Source of the DNA: CAWEHU01 sp963808965
GTDB lineage: Bacteria > Pseudomonadota > Alphaproteobacteria > Acetobacterales > Acetobacteraceae
NCBI GenBank assembly: GCA_963808965.1
Contig: CAWEHU010000009.1
Location: 1 to 56,939, forward strand
Length of the DNA: 56,939 nucleotides
Reading direction: 5' to 3'
Position numbers and translations under genes: made by a program. The notes under the pieces are model-generated. The model saw nothing but the letters and a program-made list of their open reading frames with translations. It ran no database searches and was not told the DNA's origin. The number at the start of each line of letters is the position of its first letter. Position 1 is the stretch's first letter. This document shows positions 26,098-35,495 of the stretch, piece after piece.

Positions 26098-27513
26098 TTA
26101 CGCCGCCTTGCTTGCTTGCCGCTCCAGCCAGCGCTGTACGCGCGTGTGTTCGCAGACGGTGACGTTGAACCGCATCCACGGTGAGCGCTCGAGATGCGGA
26201 CGAAATACAGCGCCCGGCGCGAGCATGATGCCGTCACGTTGCGAAGCTTCCGCGAGCGTGAGCGAGTCCTCGACATGCGGGAATCGCGCCCAGACAAACA
26301 TACCGTCCGCAGGCTCGACGAACAATTCCATTCCGATGCGCTCGAAGGCGCGCACGACGTTGAGACGCGCCTCACCCAGCCGCTCGTGCAGGCGAGACAG
26401 ATACTTGCGGTAATGGCCATCCACCAGCATGAGATAAACGAGCCTCTCGGTGAATTGCGAGGTGGTGATGCTGGTCAGCATTTTGATGTCGGCAAGCTCG
26501 TTCGCGATTTCCTGCGTGCAGGCCACGAAACCGACGCGCAGGCTGCCGGACAGCGTCTTGGAGAAGCTGCGCGCATAGATCACGCGGTTGAGCTGGTCGA
26601 GCGTCGCGAGCCGAGGCGTCGTCCTCACTTGCAGGTCACAGAAGATGTCGTCCTCCACGACAGTGAAGTTGTGGCGCTCGGCGGCCTGCAACACCTTGTA
26701 CGCCACATGCGGGCTCATGCCGGTCCCGGTCGGGTTCTGCATCACGGACTGAGTGAAATAGGCTTTCGGCCGGTGCGCCGCGGCCAGTTTTTCGAGAATA
26801 GCGACGTCGGGTCCGTCCGGGTTCCGCGGCACAGCCAGCATTTCAACTCCCTGCAAGCGCAGATTGCCGAACATGTTGTAGTAGCCGGGATCGTCCACCA
26901 GCGCCGCGTCACCGGGTTTGAGCAAATAGCGGATAACAAGCTCGAGCGCCTGACTGGTTCCTTGCGTCAGCAGGATCTGGCCTGGATGAGCGGTGATGCC
27001 GAGCCCGCCGAGCATCAGTGCGAGATGCTCCCGCAGCGGCAGATAGCCGAACGGATGCCCGTATTCGACCAGATAGGCGCCGTTCTTGCGTGCGAGCACG
27101 TTGAGACTCTGGCGGATACCCGCTTCGTCGAGCCACGAATTCGGCAGCCACGGGCCGCCCGCGAGTATGGTGTTTTCGTCCGCCTCCAGCAGCCGGCGGA
27201 TGAGCCAGACCAGTTCCTCGTTCCGCTTGTGATTATCGGATGGGACGGGACGCGCCGTCTCCGCAGGCGCGGGCGCGGCCGCGGTGTAGAAGCCGGCGCC
27301 GCGGCGTGACTGCAAGTAACCCATCGCGACCAGCCGATCATAAGCCTCGACGACCGTGAAGCGGCTGACATCGTAGCTGTCGGCAAAGTTGCGGATCGAT
27401 GGCAGCTTGGTACCTGGCCGCAGATGCCTATCGTCGATCTGCCGCTTGATGCCGGCCACGATCTGCTCGGCAAGAGGTTGGCCGCTCTTCTGGCTAACCG
27501 TGAGGGAGAGCAT
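26098..27513 (-). CDS. MocR-type transcription regulator (GntR HTH plus aminotransferase domain)
   Basis: This 471-residue regulator has an N-terminal winged helix (about residues 10-75, LPSIRNFADSYDVSRFTVVE) and a fold-type I aminotransferase-like domain. The PLP lysine lies in YARSFSKTLSG. PLP-site blocks TQGTSQALELVIRYL and VDDPGYYNMFGNL are intact. MocR proteins usually sense PLP-linked amines or amino acids and regulate the adjacent divergent gene, here the tautomerase. The intergenic region has an ACTG-rich inverted repeat that could be its site. Confidence 0.9.
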   Translation of the reverse strand: MLSLTVSQKSGQPLAEQIVAGIKRQIDDRHLRPGTKLPSIRNFADSYDVSRFTVVEAYDRLVAMGYLQSRRGAGFYTAAAPAPAETARPVPSDNHKRNEELVWLIRRLLEADENTILAGGPWLPNSWLDEAGIRQSLNVLARKNGAYLVEYGHPFGYLPLREHLALMLGGLGITAHPGQILLTQGTSQALELVIRYLLKPGDAALVDDPGYYNMFGNLRLQGVEMLAVPRNPDGPDVAILEKLAAAHRPKAYFTQSVMQNPTGTGMSPHVAYKVLQAAERHNFTVVEDDIFCDLQVRTTPRLATLDQLNRVIYARSFSKTLSGSLRVGFVACTQEIANELADIKMLTSITTSQFTERLVYLMLVDGHYRKYLSRLHERLGEARLNVVRAFERIGMELFVEPADGMFVWARFPHVEDSLTLAEASQRDGIMLAPGAVFRPHLERSPWMRFNVTVCEHTRVQRWLERQASKAA

Positions 27514-27559
27514 GTCGGCTCCCGTTTCGCGTCGAGTTGGCCCGGTCGCCGGACCAGTA

Positions 27560-27574
27560 CAGTTATGCCAACTG
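27560..27574. promoter_or_regulatory. Candidate MocR operator
   Basis: CAGTT and AACTG form an inverted repeat with a five-base spacer in the 140-base region between the MocR gene and the tautomerase. Related CAGTA and ACTGT half-sites flank it (27555-27597). The repeated ACTG cores are similar in kind to reported MocR/PdxR sites. Binding is inferred. Confidence 0.4.
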
Positions 27575-27653
27575 ACGTTGAAACTGTCTATTACTGTGCT
27601 TGGGAGTGTTCGGCACTATGGCTCCTGTGTCAAGCAGAGAAGGAAGAAAGCCG

Positions 27654-27878
27654 ATGCCGCTCATTCAGGTTCGCGTCATCAAGGACGTGTTTAGCAAAGA
27701 CCAAAAGCAACAGATCATCAGCAAGCTGACCGACGCTATGGTTTCGGTCGAAGGCGAGAGCATGCGGGGCGTGACCTGGTGCGTCGTCGAGGAGGTGGAA
27801 AGCGGCGACTGGGGAATCGGCGGCAAGGCGCTGACTACCGCCGACGTGCACGCCTTGGCGCGCGCGAAAGCTGCGTGA
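27654..27878 (+). CDS. 4-oxalocrotonate tautomerase-family protein
   Basis: This 74-residue protein begins MPLIQVRVIKDVFSKDQKQQ, so removal of Met exposes the catalytic Pro-1 of the tautomerase superfamily. An AAGGAAG ribosome site lies before the ATG. The substrate is unknown; relatives act on 2-hydroxymuconate or related enols. It is divergent from the MocR regulator, its probable controller. The ATG at 27654 is required for Pro-1; upstream in-frame codons are not used by the family. Confidence 0.85.
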   Translation: MPLIQVRVIKDVFSKDQKQQIISKLTDAMVSVEGESMRGVTWCVVEEVESGDWGIGGKALTTADVHALARAKAA

Positions 27879-27974
27879 GGGCGCGACCTCGCTCCCCGCC
27901 TTTGCACCCGGGCCGTCCACGGCGGCCCGGGCCGCTCCTGTCAGGAGATTGGCCGCTTCCTGGTGCTCCGCGAG

Positions 27975-28833
27975 CTAATCCCCCTGCGTCTCCCCCTGTG
28001 CCAGCCGGAACGGCGCGGCCGGATAAACGCCGAGCACCCGCACTTCGCTCGAAAAGAACGACAGCTCCTCGAGCGCACGGCGCAACGGCGGGCTGCTCGG
28101 GATGTCCCTCCACGTCGCACAGGAACTGTGTCGCGGTGAAGCGGCCGCCTAACATGTAACTTTCGAGCTTCGTCATGTTGACGGCGTTGGTCGCGAATCC
28201 GCCGAGCGCCTTGTAGAGCGCGGCCGGCACGTTGCGGACACGAAAGACGAACGTGGTCATGAGATCGGGCGTACCGGGTGCGTGTGTCGTAGGCTTTCGC
28301 GCCATGACGTAGAAGCGCGTCGTGTTGTGCTCCGCGTCCTCCACATTCCCGCGTAGCACGTCGAGGCCGTAGATCTCGGCGGCGAGCGCCGAGGCGATGG
28401 CGGCATCGGCCGGATCGCCGCGTTCCGCGACCAGCTGCGCCGCGCCCGCGGTATCCGCCTCCGTGACGGGTTGCAGCCGAAGCTCGCGCAAGAGTCCGCG
28501 CACCTGACCGAGCGCCACCGGGTGCGAGTGTGCGCGCTTGAGGCCGGTGATATCGGCGCCCTTCTTCGCGAGCAAGCAATGCTCGACGCGCTGGAAGTGC
28601 TCGCCCACGACGAACAGTCCCGATTCCGGCAGGAGATGGTGAATGTCGGGCACGCGTCCGGCGAGGCTGTTCTCGCACGGAAGCATGGCGAGCTCCGCCC
28701 GTGCTTCCCGCACCGCCGCGATCGCGTCCTCGAAGCTCTCGCAAGCGAGCGTCTTCATGTCGGGACGGGCGGTGCGGCAGGCCAGATCGGAATACGCCCC
28801 CGGCATGCCCTGGAAGGCGATGATCCCGGTCAT
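27975..28833 (-). CDS. pheA: Prephenate dehydratase, frameshifted near the 3' end
   Basis: This is a stand-alone prephenate dehydratase of about 285 residues (prephenate to phenylpyruvate). The N-terminal block is IIAFQGMPGAYSD, and the catalytic TRF lies in HNTTRFYVMARKP. A C-terminal ACT domain (TTFVFRVRNVPAALYKALGG, ESYMLGG) would mediate feedback by phenylalanine. The frame changes near 28098, after DVEGHPE; the natural ending RALEELSFFSSEVRVLGVYP lies in the next frame and stops at 27975. The ATG at 28833 overlaps the restored kdsB stop (ATGA). Loss of an essential amino-acid gene is unlikely, so an indel error is favoured. Confidence 0.85.
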
Positions 28834-29568
28834 GTTGCCCATCCAAGCATGTCGCGGGCGCGAGCGAGGTCGGCCGGAGTGTCGACGCCGAACGGAGCGT
28901 GGTCGAACTCGGGCGCATGCGATCCGCATACCGGCCTCCAATGCCCGGAGCTGCTCGAGTTTCTCCCGGCGCTCCAGCGGCGATTCGGGGAGTGCGACGA
29001 ATCGGGCGAGCGCCGCGCGGCGATAAGCGTAGATGCCGATATGATGCCAGCGCGGCCCCTCGCCGGACGGAATCGGCGCGCGCGAGAAATAGAGCGCGGG
29101 CGAAACCGCGCGGCCGCGGTCGAAGGCGCAGGCCGCCTTCACGACTGACGCGGCGTGCGCCTCCTCTTCCGTCGCGATCGGTGCGACCAGGGTGGCGATA
29201 TCGACGCCCGGATCGGAGAGCGGCGTGATCACGGCGCGTAGCTGCGCGGGCGGAATGGTGGGCAGGTCGCCTTGCAGGTTCACCACGACGTCGTGCCTGG
29301 CTTGCGGGTCCAGCGTCGCGAGGGCGGCGTGGACCCGGTCGGAGCCGGACGGCAGCGACGGATCGGTCAACACCGCGATGCCTCCGGCCGCCCGTACCGC
29401 CTCGGCGATCTCGGGCTCGGCGCAGGCGACGGCGACGGGGCCGATCTCCGCCTCGCGTCCGCGGTCGAGCACGTGCGCGATCATCGGCCGGCCGTGGATG
29501 TCGGCGAGCGGCTTGCCGGGTAGCCGGGTCGAGGCCATGCGGGCCGGGATGACGATGATGGGATTCAC
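28830..29568 (-). CDS. kdsB: 3-deoxy-manno-octulosonate cytidylyltransferase, frameshifted
   Basis: This enzyme of about 245 residues activates Kdo as CMP-Kdo for lipopolysaccharide. The nucleotide-binding start is IVIPARMASTRLPGKPL. NLQGDLPTIPP, GIYAYRRAALARFVALP and SPLERREKLEQLRALEAGMR are family blocks. The frame changes near 28922; the proper C-terminus FDHAPFGVDTPADLARARDM is in the next frame and ends in a TGA overlapping the pheA ATG. It is the first gene of a kdsB-pheA operon, divergent from the cytochrome c gene. Confidence 0.87.
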
Positions 29569-29698
29569 GTGTGCGGGTGCGCGACGGGTTGATGGGTTCA
29601 GGGCAGTTCCCTATCGTGCATGCACCTTATGGAGGCACCTGGGGCGGCGCAACGCTACCCCGATCGGGGTGGCTCGCCGCATCGGGATGTGAGGCCGC

Positions 29699-30478
29699 AT
29701 GGATACGATGGAGGTCAACAAGGGGGTCGCCGCGATCCTTGTCGCCGGCATCGCCTTTTTCCTCACCGGCACGATCGGCACCATTCTGGTGCGTGAAACG
29801 CCCCTGAAGGAGCCCGCGATCAAGATCGAGGGCGCCGCGCCGGCCGCTGCACCGGAGGGAGGAGCGCCGAAGGAAGAGGCGCTGCCGCCGGTCGCCCCTT
29901 TGCTCGCCAAGGCGGATCCCGCTCAAGGCGAGGCGCTCACGAAGAAGCTCTGCGTCTCCTGTCACACCTTCGACCAGGGCGGCAAGGCAGGGGTCGGTCC
30001 GAATCTCTATGGCGTGGTCGGCGGGCCGCACGGACACATGGAGGGGTTCAATTACTCGGCCGCTCTGAAGAGCAAGCAGGGGCCGTGGACCTTCGACGAG
30101 TTGAACGAATGGCTGCACAAGCCGAGCAGCTACGCTCCCGGCACCCGCATGGCCTTCGCCGGCATCAACAGCGCGCAGCAGCGGGCTGACGTGATCGACT
30201 ATTTGCGGACGTTGTCGCCCAACCCGGAGCCGCTGCCGGCCGCGACAGAGGGACCGACCCAGCCAGCGGCCCAAGGCGGCAGCCAGGGAGCCAAGCAGGA
30301 GGGCACCGGCCCGACCAATGCGCAGCCGGCCGGCGCGGGAAATGCCGCGGCCGCGAGCGAGAGCAAGGCGACCACGCAGACGCCGACCGAGGAGCGGGCG
30401 AACTCCACGCAGCCGGCGCCGCCGCAGGGCGGGAATGCCGGCGCGAACTCGCCGATGCCCGCCGTCAAGTCGCCCTGA
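29699..30478 (+). CDS. Membrane-anchored c-type cytochrome (CycM-like)
   Basis: This is a 259-residue protein with an uncleaved N-terminal anchor (about residues 8-31). A short Ala/Pro linker precedes a class I cytochrome c domain with haem motif CVSCH at 85-89; the Met ligand is probably in PGTRMAF. A tail of about 80 residues rich in Gln, Pro, Ala and Thr follows and is unusual for the family. Anchored cytochromes of this type carry electrons to terminal oxidases. It is divergent from kdsB. Confidence 0.87.
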   Translation: MDTMEVNKGVAAILVAGIAFFLTGTIGTILVRETPLKEPAIKIEGAAPAAAPEGGAPKEEALPPVAPLLAKADPAQGEALTKKLCVSCHTFDQGGKAGVGPNLYGVVGGPHGHMEGFNYSAALKSKQGPWTFDELNEWLHKPSSYAPGTRMAFAGINSAQQRADVIDYLRTLSPNPEPLPAATEGPTQPAAQGGSQGAKQEGTGPTNAQPAGAGNAAAASESKATTQTPTEERANSTQPAPPQGGNAGANSPMPAVKSP

Positions 30479-30500
30479 CCGGCGTGAACTGACCGCCGGC

Positions 30501-31289
30501 TTGGACCCGCACCGGACCGACGCGCTGGTCGCGGCCGCGGAGGCGGCGGCCGACGTCGCCGGCGCGGTGGTGCGGCCGTTTTTTCGCCACTCCGGGCTCT
30601 CGGCGGAGACCAAGCACGACAGAAGCCCCGTGACGATCGCCGATCGCAGCGCCGAGCAGGCCATGCGCGCCGTGCTCAACGAACGGTTTCCGGAGCACGG
30701 CATTCTGGGCGAGGAGTTCGGGCTCGACCGGCCGGAAGCCCGGCTGCGCTGGGTGCTGGATCCGATCGACGGCACCCGCGCCTTCATCACCGGCCGGCCC
30801 CTGTTCGGCACGCTCGTCGGTTTGCTCGAGGGCGAGACATCCATTCTCGGGCTCATCGACCAGCCCGTCACGGGCGAACGCTGGATCGGTATCGCCGGCC
30901 GCCGGACCATTTTTCGCGGCGGTCTCGGGGGAACCGTGGGCTGCCGGCCCTGCGCGACGCTCGCCGATGCCGAATTGTCCTGCACGACGCCGGACATGCT
31001 GGGAGTTCATCGGCCCCGCTGGGAGCGGCTGGCCACCGCCGTCCGGCGCACGTCCTGGGGCGGGGATTGCTATGCCTATGGCCTGCTCGCGCTGGGGCAG
31101 ATCGACGTGATCGCCGAGGCCGACCTCAAGATCTGGGATTGGGCGGCGCTGCTGCCGGTCGTCGAGGGAGCCGGCGGGCGGCTCACCGACTGGTCCGGCC
31201 GGCCGTTGCGCCCCGACGGCGACGGGCGTGCCCTCGCGGTGGGCGATCCGGCGCTGCTGCCGCAGGCTGTGGCCTTGCTCGCCGAATGA
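30501..31289 (+). CDS. Inositol-monophosphatase-family phosphatase, HisN-like histidinol phosphatase
   Basis: This is a metal-dependent phosphatase of about 262 residues. The motifs are ILGEEFG, WVLDPIDGTRAF (metal site) and IWDWAALLPVVEGAGG. The sequence is closest in pattern to HisN-type histidinol-phosphate phosphatases. The start is uncertain: no ATG fits, and the TTG at 30501 gives the usual length 22 bases after the cytochrome stop. The frame remains open further upstream inside the cytochrome gene. It shares its stop with the ATG of a 17-residue reading frame (ATGA). Confidence 0.82.
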   Translation: MDPHRTDALVAAAEAAADVAGAVVRPFFRHSGLSAETKHDRSPVTIADRSAEQAMRAVLNERFPEHGILGEEFGLDRPEARLRWVLDPIDGTRAFITGRPLFGTLVGLLEGETSILGLIDQPVTGERWIGIAGRRTIFRGGLGGTVGCRPCATLADAELSCTTPDMLGVHRPRWERLATAVRRTSWGGDCYAYGLLALGQIDVIAEADLKIWDWAALLPVVEGAGGRLTDWSGRPLRPDGDGRALAVGDPALLPQAVALLAE

Positions 31290-31339
31290 CCGGAGCCGTC
31301 GAGATGGAGGCGGCCGAGATGGAGGCTGCGTTGTCCTGA
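31286..31339 (+). CDS. Very short coupled reading frame, 17 residues (doubtful)
   Basis: The ATG overlaps the phosphatase stop as ATGA and encodes MTGAVEMEAAEMEAALS. The repeated EMEAA comes from a 15-base imperfect tandem repeat (31301-31330, 13 of 15 matching). It may be a chance frame, a leader peptide, or the tail of a once longer gene. I see no family. Confidence 0.2.
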   Translation: MTGAVEMEAAEMEAALS

Positions 31340-31343
31340 CGTT

Positions 31344-31394
31344 GCCAGTTACGCCAATTTCAGTATGGCGGTAGTATTGGCGGTGCATACTGGC
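31344..31394 (+). promoter_or_regulatory. Long nested hairpin before yejA
   Basis: GCCAGT (31344-31349) pairs with ACTGGC (31389-31394), and inside it CGCCAAT (31352-31358) pairs with ATTGGCG (31376-31382). An alternative, incompatible stem is CAGTATG (31361-31367) with CATACTG (31386-31392). No T tract follows. It could be an attenuator-like leader, an operator, or the end of the upstream transcript. Confidence 0.4.
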
Positions 31395-31461
31395 CCGCTG
31401 GTTGCATTTGCCGTTGATATCCGGCCGGTGAGATCCGGGCGCGCCATTCGGGGAACGAGCG

Positions 31462-33300
31462 ATGATTCGGAGACGATCCGTCCTGCTTGCCGCGGTTGCC
31501 GGGCTGGCCACGCGTGCAGGGCGGGCGCAAGACCAGGGGGGCGTGACCCGCGCGCACGGGCTGTCGATGCTCGGCAAGCCCGCTCTGCCGCCCGACTTTC
31601 CGAATTTTCCCTATGTCAACCCGGACGCGCCCAAAGGCGGGGAGGTCGCCCTTAGCGCGGTCGGCAGCTTCGATAGCTTCAATCCCTATATCATTCGCGG
31701 CAATGCGCCGGGCGACATGGGCCGGATTTATGACGCGCTGCTCATCGCCTCCGCCGACGAGGCCGCCACGACCTATGGTCATCTGGCGCAAACCATCGAG
31801 ATCCCGGACAACCGCATGTGGGTCGCGTTCGAGCTTCGGCCCGAGGCGCGGTTCCATGACGGCAAGCCCGTCACCGCCGAGGACGTGGCCTGGACCTTCA
31901 CCACGTTGCGCGAAAAGGGCCGGCCATTTTACCGCCAGTATTATGCCGACGTGCAGGATGTGGCGGTCGAGAGCCCGAGCCGGGTGGTGTTCCATTTCAA
32001 GTCCCACCGCAATCGCGAGCTGCCGTCGATCCTGGGCGAGATGGCGGTGATGCCGAAGCACTGGTGGGAAGGACGCGACTTTACCAAGCCGTTGACCGAA
32101 CCGCCGCTCGGCTCCGGCCCGTACCGGATCGAGCGTTTCGAGTTCGGCCGAACGCTCGTGTTCCGCCGCGTGCCCGATTGGTGGGCGCGCGACCTGCCGA
32201 CCGGCAAGGGCACCAACAATTTCGACGTGCTGCGCACCGAGTATTTCCGCGACGCGACCGTGGCGCTGGAGGCATTCAAGGCGGGGCAGATCGACTTCCG
32301 GCAGGAGAACATCGCCAAGCAATGGGCCACCGCCTACGACTTCCCCGCGGTGCAGAAGGGGCTGGTGAAGAAGGAGGAGCTACGCCACCACTTGCCGACC
32401 GGGATGCAAGGCTTCGCGATGAACACGCGCCGGCCGCTCTTCAAAGACCCGCGGGTCCGTCAGGCGCTCGTATGGGCGTTCGATTTCGAGTGGGCGAACA
32501 AGAATCTGTTCTATAACTCGTACACGCGCACGAATAGCTATTTCAGCAATAGCGATCTGGCAAGCAGTGGGCTGCCGTCGGAAGACGAACTCAAGCTGCT
32601 CGAACCGCATCGGGACAAGCTGCCGCCGCAACTGTTCACGCAGGAATACAAGCTCCCTGTGACCGATGGATCCGGCAACAACCGCGAGCAGCTCACGCAA
32701 TCGCTGGCCTTGCTGAAGGAGGCCGGCTGGGAGGTCCGCAAACGCAAGCTCGCGGACGCGGCCGGAAATGCGATGTCGTTCGAGATCCTGCTCAACGAGC
32801 CGGCCCTCGAGCGTGTCGCGCTGCCCTATGTGCAGACGCTTTCCCGTCTCGGGGTCAATGCGCGCGTGCGCACCGTCGATCCGGCACAGTACCAGCGGCT
32901 CATGGACACCTTCGATTTCGACATGACGGTCGCGGTCTTCCCGGAGAGCGACAGCCCCGGGAACGAGCAGTTCGGTTTTTGGAGCTGCGCCAGCGCCGAG
33001 GCCGAGGGCAGCGACAACGCGATGGGCGTTTGCAATCCGGTGATCGACGCCCTGGTCGAGCGCGTCATCAACGCGAGCAGCCGTGACAAGCTGCTGACCG
33101 CGACCCATGCTCTCGACCGGGTGCTGCTTTGGAACTGGTACATCGTTCCTCATTGGCATTTGCAGAGCTTCCGCGTGGCCTATTGGGACCGCTTCGCCCG
33201 GCCGCCCACCCCCATACGCTCCGGCCTTGATTTCGAGGCGTGGTGGATCGATCCCAAACGCACCGCCGCGACTGAGAGCGCCCGCCGTCGCGGCGCCTAG
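31462..33300 (+). CDS. yejA: Peptide ABC transporter substrate-binding protein, YejA-like
   Basis: This 612-residue periplasmic SBP family 5 protein has an N-terminal twin-arginine-like export signal (MIRRRSVLLAAVAGLATRAG, then RAQ). YejA-type blocks are HGLSMLGKPALPPDFPNFPY, PDAPKGGEVALSAVGSFDSF and RFHDGKPVTAEDVAWTF. In Escherichia coli YejABEF takes up oligopeptides, including microcin C. Length agrees with YejA (about 600). It is followed by yejB after 39 bases, within one operon. Confidence 0.9.
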   Translation: MIRRRSVLLAAVAGLATRAGRAQDQGGVTRAHGLSMLGKPALPPDFPNFPYVNPDAPKGGEVALSAVGSFDSFNPYIIRGNAPGDMGRIYDALLIASADEAATTYGHLAQTIEIPDNRMWVAFELRPEARFHDGKPVTAEDVAWTFTTLREKGRPFYRQYYADVQDVAVESPSRVVFHFKSHRNRELPSILGEMAVMPKHWWEGRDFTKPLTEPPLGSGPYRIERFEFGRTLVFRRVPDWWARDLPTGKGTNNFDVLRTEYFRDATVALEAFKAGQIDFRQENIAKQWATAYDFPAVQKGLVKKEELRHHLPTGMQGFAMNTRRPLFKDPRVRQALVWAFDFEWANKNLFYNSYTRTNSYFSNSDLASSGLPSEDELKLLEPHRDKLPPQLFTQEYKLPVTDGSGNNREQLTQSLALLKEAGWEVRKRKLADAAGNAMSFEILLNEPALERVALPYVQTLSRLGVNARVRTVDPAQYQRLMDTFDFDMTVAVFPESDSPGNEQFGFWSCASAEAEGSDNAMGVCNPVIDALVERVINASSRDKLLTATHALDRVLLWNWYIVPHWHLQSFRVAYWDRFARPPTPIRSGLDFEAWWIDPKRTAATESARRRGA

Positions 33301-33339
33301 GAGGGGAACGCTGAACGGTCGCCACGAAGGGCCGTCGTC

Positions 33340-34419
33340 ATGACCGGCTACCTGCTGAGACGGCTCTTGCTTGTGATCCCAACACTGTTCGGCATCATCG
33401 CGATCAACTTCGCGGTGGTGCAATTCGCGCCGGGCGGCCCGGTCGAGCAGATGATCGCGGAGTTGAAGGGTAAGGGAGAGACGGCGGCCCGGCTCACCGG
33501 CGCGGGTGGCGGAGAGACGTCCGCGCCGAGTTCCGCCGGCCGCTACCGCGGCGCGCGAGGGCTCGACCCGCACGTGGTCGCGGACATCAAGAAAATGTTC
33601 GGCTTCGACAAGCCGCCGCTGGAACGATTCAAGGAGATGGTGTGGAACTATCTCCACTTCGATTTCGGCCGCAGCTTCTTCCGCGGCGAGACGGTCGTGC
33701 AGCTCATTCTCCAGAAGATGCCGGTCAGCATATCGATCGGGCTCTGGTCGACGCTGCTCGTCTATCTCGTCTCGATCCCGCTCGGGATCACCAAGGCGGT
33801 GCGGGACGGCACCCGGTTCGACGTCGCGAGCAGCGCCGTGGTGCTGGTGGGATATGCCATTCCGGGCTTCCTGTTCGCGATCCTGCTTGTCGTGCTGTTC
33901 GCCGGGGGAAGCTTCGTGCAGTGGTTCCCTCTCCGCGGCCTGACCAGCGAGGGGTCCAGTAACTGGTCGTTCGGCGCGCGCTTGCTCGATTACGGCTGGC
34001 ACATGGTATTGCCGACCATCGCGCTGGTGGCGGGCGGATTCGCCAGCCTCACCATGCTGACAAAAAACTGCTTCCTCGAGGAAATCCGCAAGCAATACGT
34101 GGTGACGGCGCGGGCCAAGGGCGCGAGCGAGCAGCGGGTCCTGTACGGCCATGTGTTCCGCAACGCCATGCTGCTGATCGTGGCCGGCTTCCCCGCGGCC
34201 TTCATCGGCATTCTGTTCTCCTCGGCGCTGCTGGTCGAGATCATCTTCTCCTTGGACGGACTTGGACTGCTCGGGTTTGAGTCGGCGATCCGGCGTGATT
34301 ATCCCGTGATGTTCGGGACGCTCTACATCTTCACGCTGCTCGGGCTGCTCATGCAGATCGTCGGCGACATCATGTACACCGTGGTCGATCCGCGCATCGA
34401 TTTCGAGGCGCGCGGGTGA
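33340..34419 (+). CDS. yejB: Peptide ABC transporter permease, YejB-like
   Basis: This 359-residue inner-membrane permease begins MTGYLLRRLLLVIPTLFGII, the typical first helix of DppB/YejB proteins. An insert of about 60 residues between helices 1 and 2 (KGKGETAARLTGAG and on) is typical of YejB. The transporter loop is YVVTARAKGASEQRVLYGHV. Its stop overlaps the yejE start (GTGA), which indicates coupling. Confidence 0.9.
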   Translation: MTGYLLRRLLLVIPTLFGIIAINFAVVQFAPGGPVEQMIAELKGKGETAARLTGAGGGETSAPSSAGRYRGARGLDPHVVADIKKMFGFDKPPLERFKEMVWNYLHFDFGRSFFRGETVVQLILQKMPVSISIGLWSTLLVYLVSIPLGITKAVRDGTRFDVASSAVVLVGYAIPGFLFAILLVVLFAGGSFVQWFPLRGLTSEGSSNWSFGARLLDYGWHMVLPTIALVAGGFASLTMLTKNCFLEEIRKQYVVTARAKGASEQRVLYGHVFRNAMLLIVAGFPAAFIGILFSSALLVEIIFSLDGLGLLGFESAIRRDYPVMFGTLYIFTLLGLLMQIVGDIMYTVVDPRIDFEARG

Positions 34420-35495
34420 GGGCTCTCGAGGAGCGCGGCGCCGACCTCGCCCGGCAGGCGCGTGGGTTCAGATTCTCGCCGCTCACCCGTCGCCGGCTCG
34501 CGATCTTCCGCCAGCACCGGCGCGGATTCTGGTCGCTGTGGATTTTCCTCGCGCTGTTCACCGTGTGCCTGTTCGCGGAGTTCATCGCCAACGACCGGCC
34601 GCTGGTGATGCGGTTCGATGGACGCCTGTACTTCCCCGTGCTGCGGGACTACAGCGAGGACACGTTCGGCGCCGATTTCCTGCCGACCACGGCCGACTAC
34701 ACCGACCCGGAGGTTGCCGACGCCATCAACGCCCACGGCTGGATGATCTGGCCGCTGATCCCGTTCAGCTACGACACGGTGGTCAAGGACCTTCCCGTGC
34801 CCGCGCCCGCGCCGCCGTCCTGGCGCAACATTCTCGGCACGGATGACCAGGCGCGGGACGTGCTGGCGCGCGTGATTTACGGGTTCCGCATCTCGGTGCT
34901 GTTCGGATTCGCGCTGACCGGCATTTCCTCGGCGGTCGGCGTCGCCGCCGGAGCGGTGCAGGGCTTTTACGGCGGCGCGGTCGATCTGCTGTTCCAGCGA
35001 TTCATCGAGATATGGTCGGGGATGCCGCAACTCTATCTGCTCATCATCCTCGCCAGCATCATCACGCCGAGCTTCTGGATCCTGCTGTTTTTTCTCCTGG
35101 CGTTCAGTTGGATGAATCTGACCGGCGTGGTCCGGGCGGAGTTTCTGCGCGGCCGCAACCTCGATTACGTGCGAGCCGCGAGAGCGCTCGGGGTGCCGGA
35201 CATGGTCCTGATGTGGCGGCATATCCTGCCGAACGCGATGGTCGCGACGTTGACCTTCCTTCCCTTTACCCTGTCGGGCTCCGTGACCATCCTGGCGAGC
35301 CTCGATTTTCTAGGCTTCGGCCTGCCGCCCGGCTCGCCCTCGCTCGGCGAGTTGGTCTCGCAGGGCAAGGACAATCTGCAAGCGCCCTGGCTCGGCATAA
35401 CCGCATTTGTCGTGCTCGGCGGGGTGCTGACGCTGCTGATCTTCGTGGGCGAGGCCGTGCGGGACGCGTTCGACCCACGCAAGCTGCCGCACTGA
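34416..35495 (+). CDS. yejE: Peptide ABC transporter permease, YejE-like
   Basis: This is a 359-residue permease with a GTG start inside the yejB stop. The N-terminal block FRQHRRGFWSLWIFLALF and ILGTDDQARDVLARVIYGF are family hallmarks. The transporter loop is YVRAARALGVPDMVLMWRHI. It would pair with YejB. The ATPase yejF that normally follows is not present: after the stop comes about 290 bases without a recognisable gene and then an unrelated operon. Confidence 0.9.
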   Translation: MRALEERGADLARQARGFRFSPLTRRRLAIFRQHRRGFWSLWIFLALFTVCLFAEFIANDRPLVMRFDGRLYFPVLRDYSEDTFGADFLPTTADYTDPEVADAINAHGWMIWPLIPFSYDTVVKDLPVPAPAPPSWRNILGTDDQARDVLARVIYGFRISVLFGFALTGISSAVGVAAGAVQGFYGGAVDLLFQRFIEIWSGMPQLYLLIILASIITPSFWILLFFLLAFSWMNLTGVVRAEFLRGRNLDYVRAARALGVPDMVLMWRHILPNAMVATLTFLPFTLSGSVTILASLDFLGFGLPPGSPSLGELVSQGKDNLQAPWLGITAFVVLGGVLTLLIFVGEAVRDAFDPRKLPH

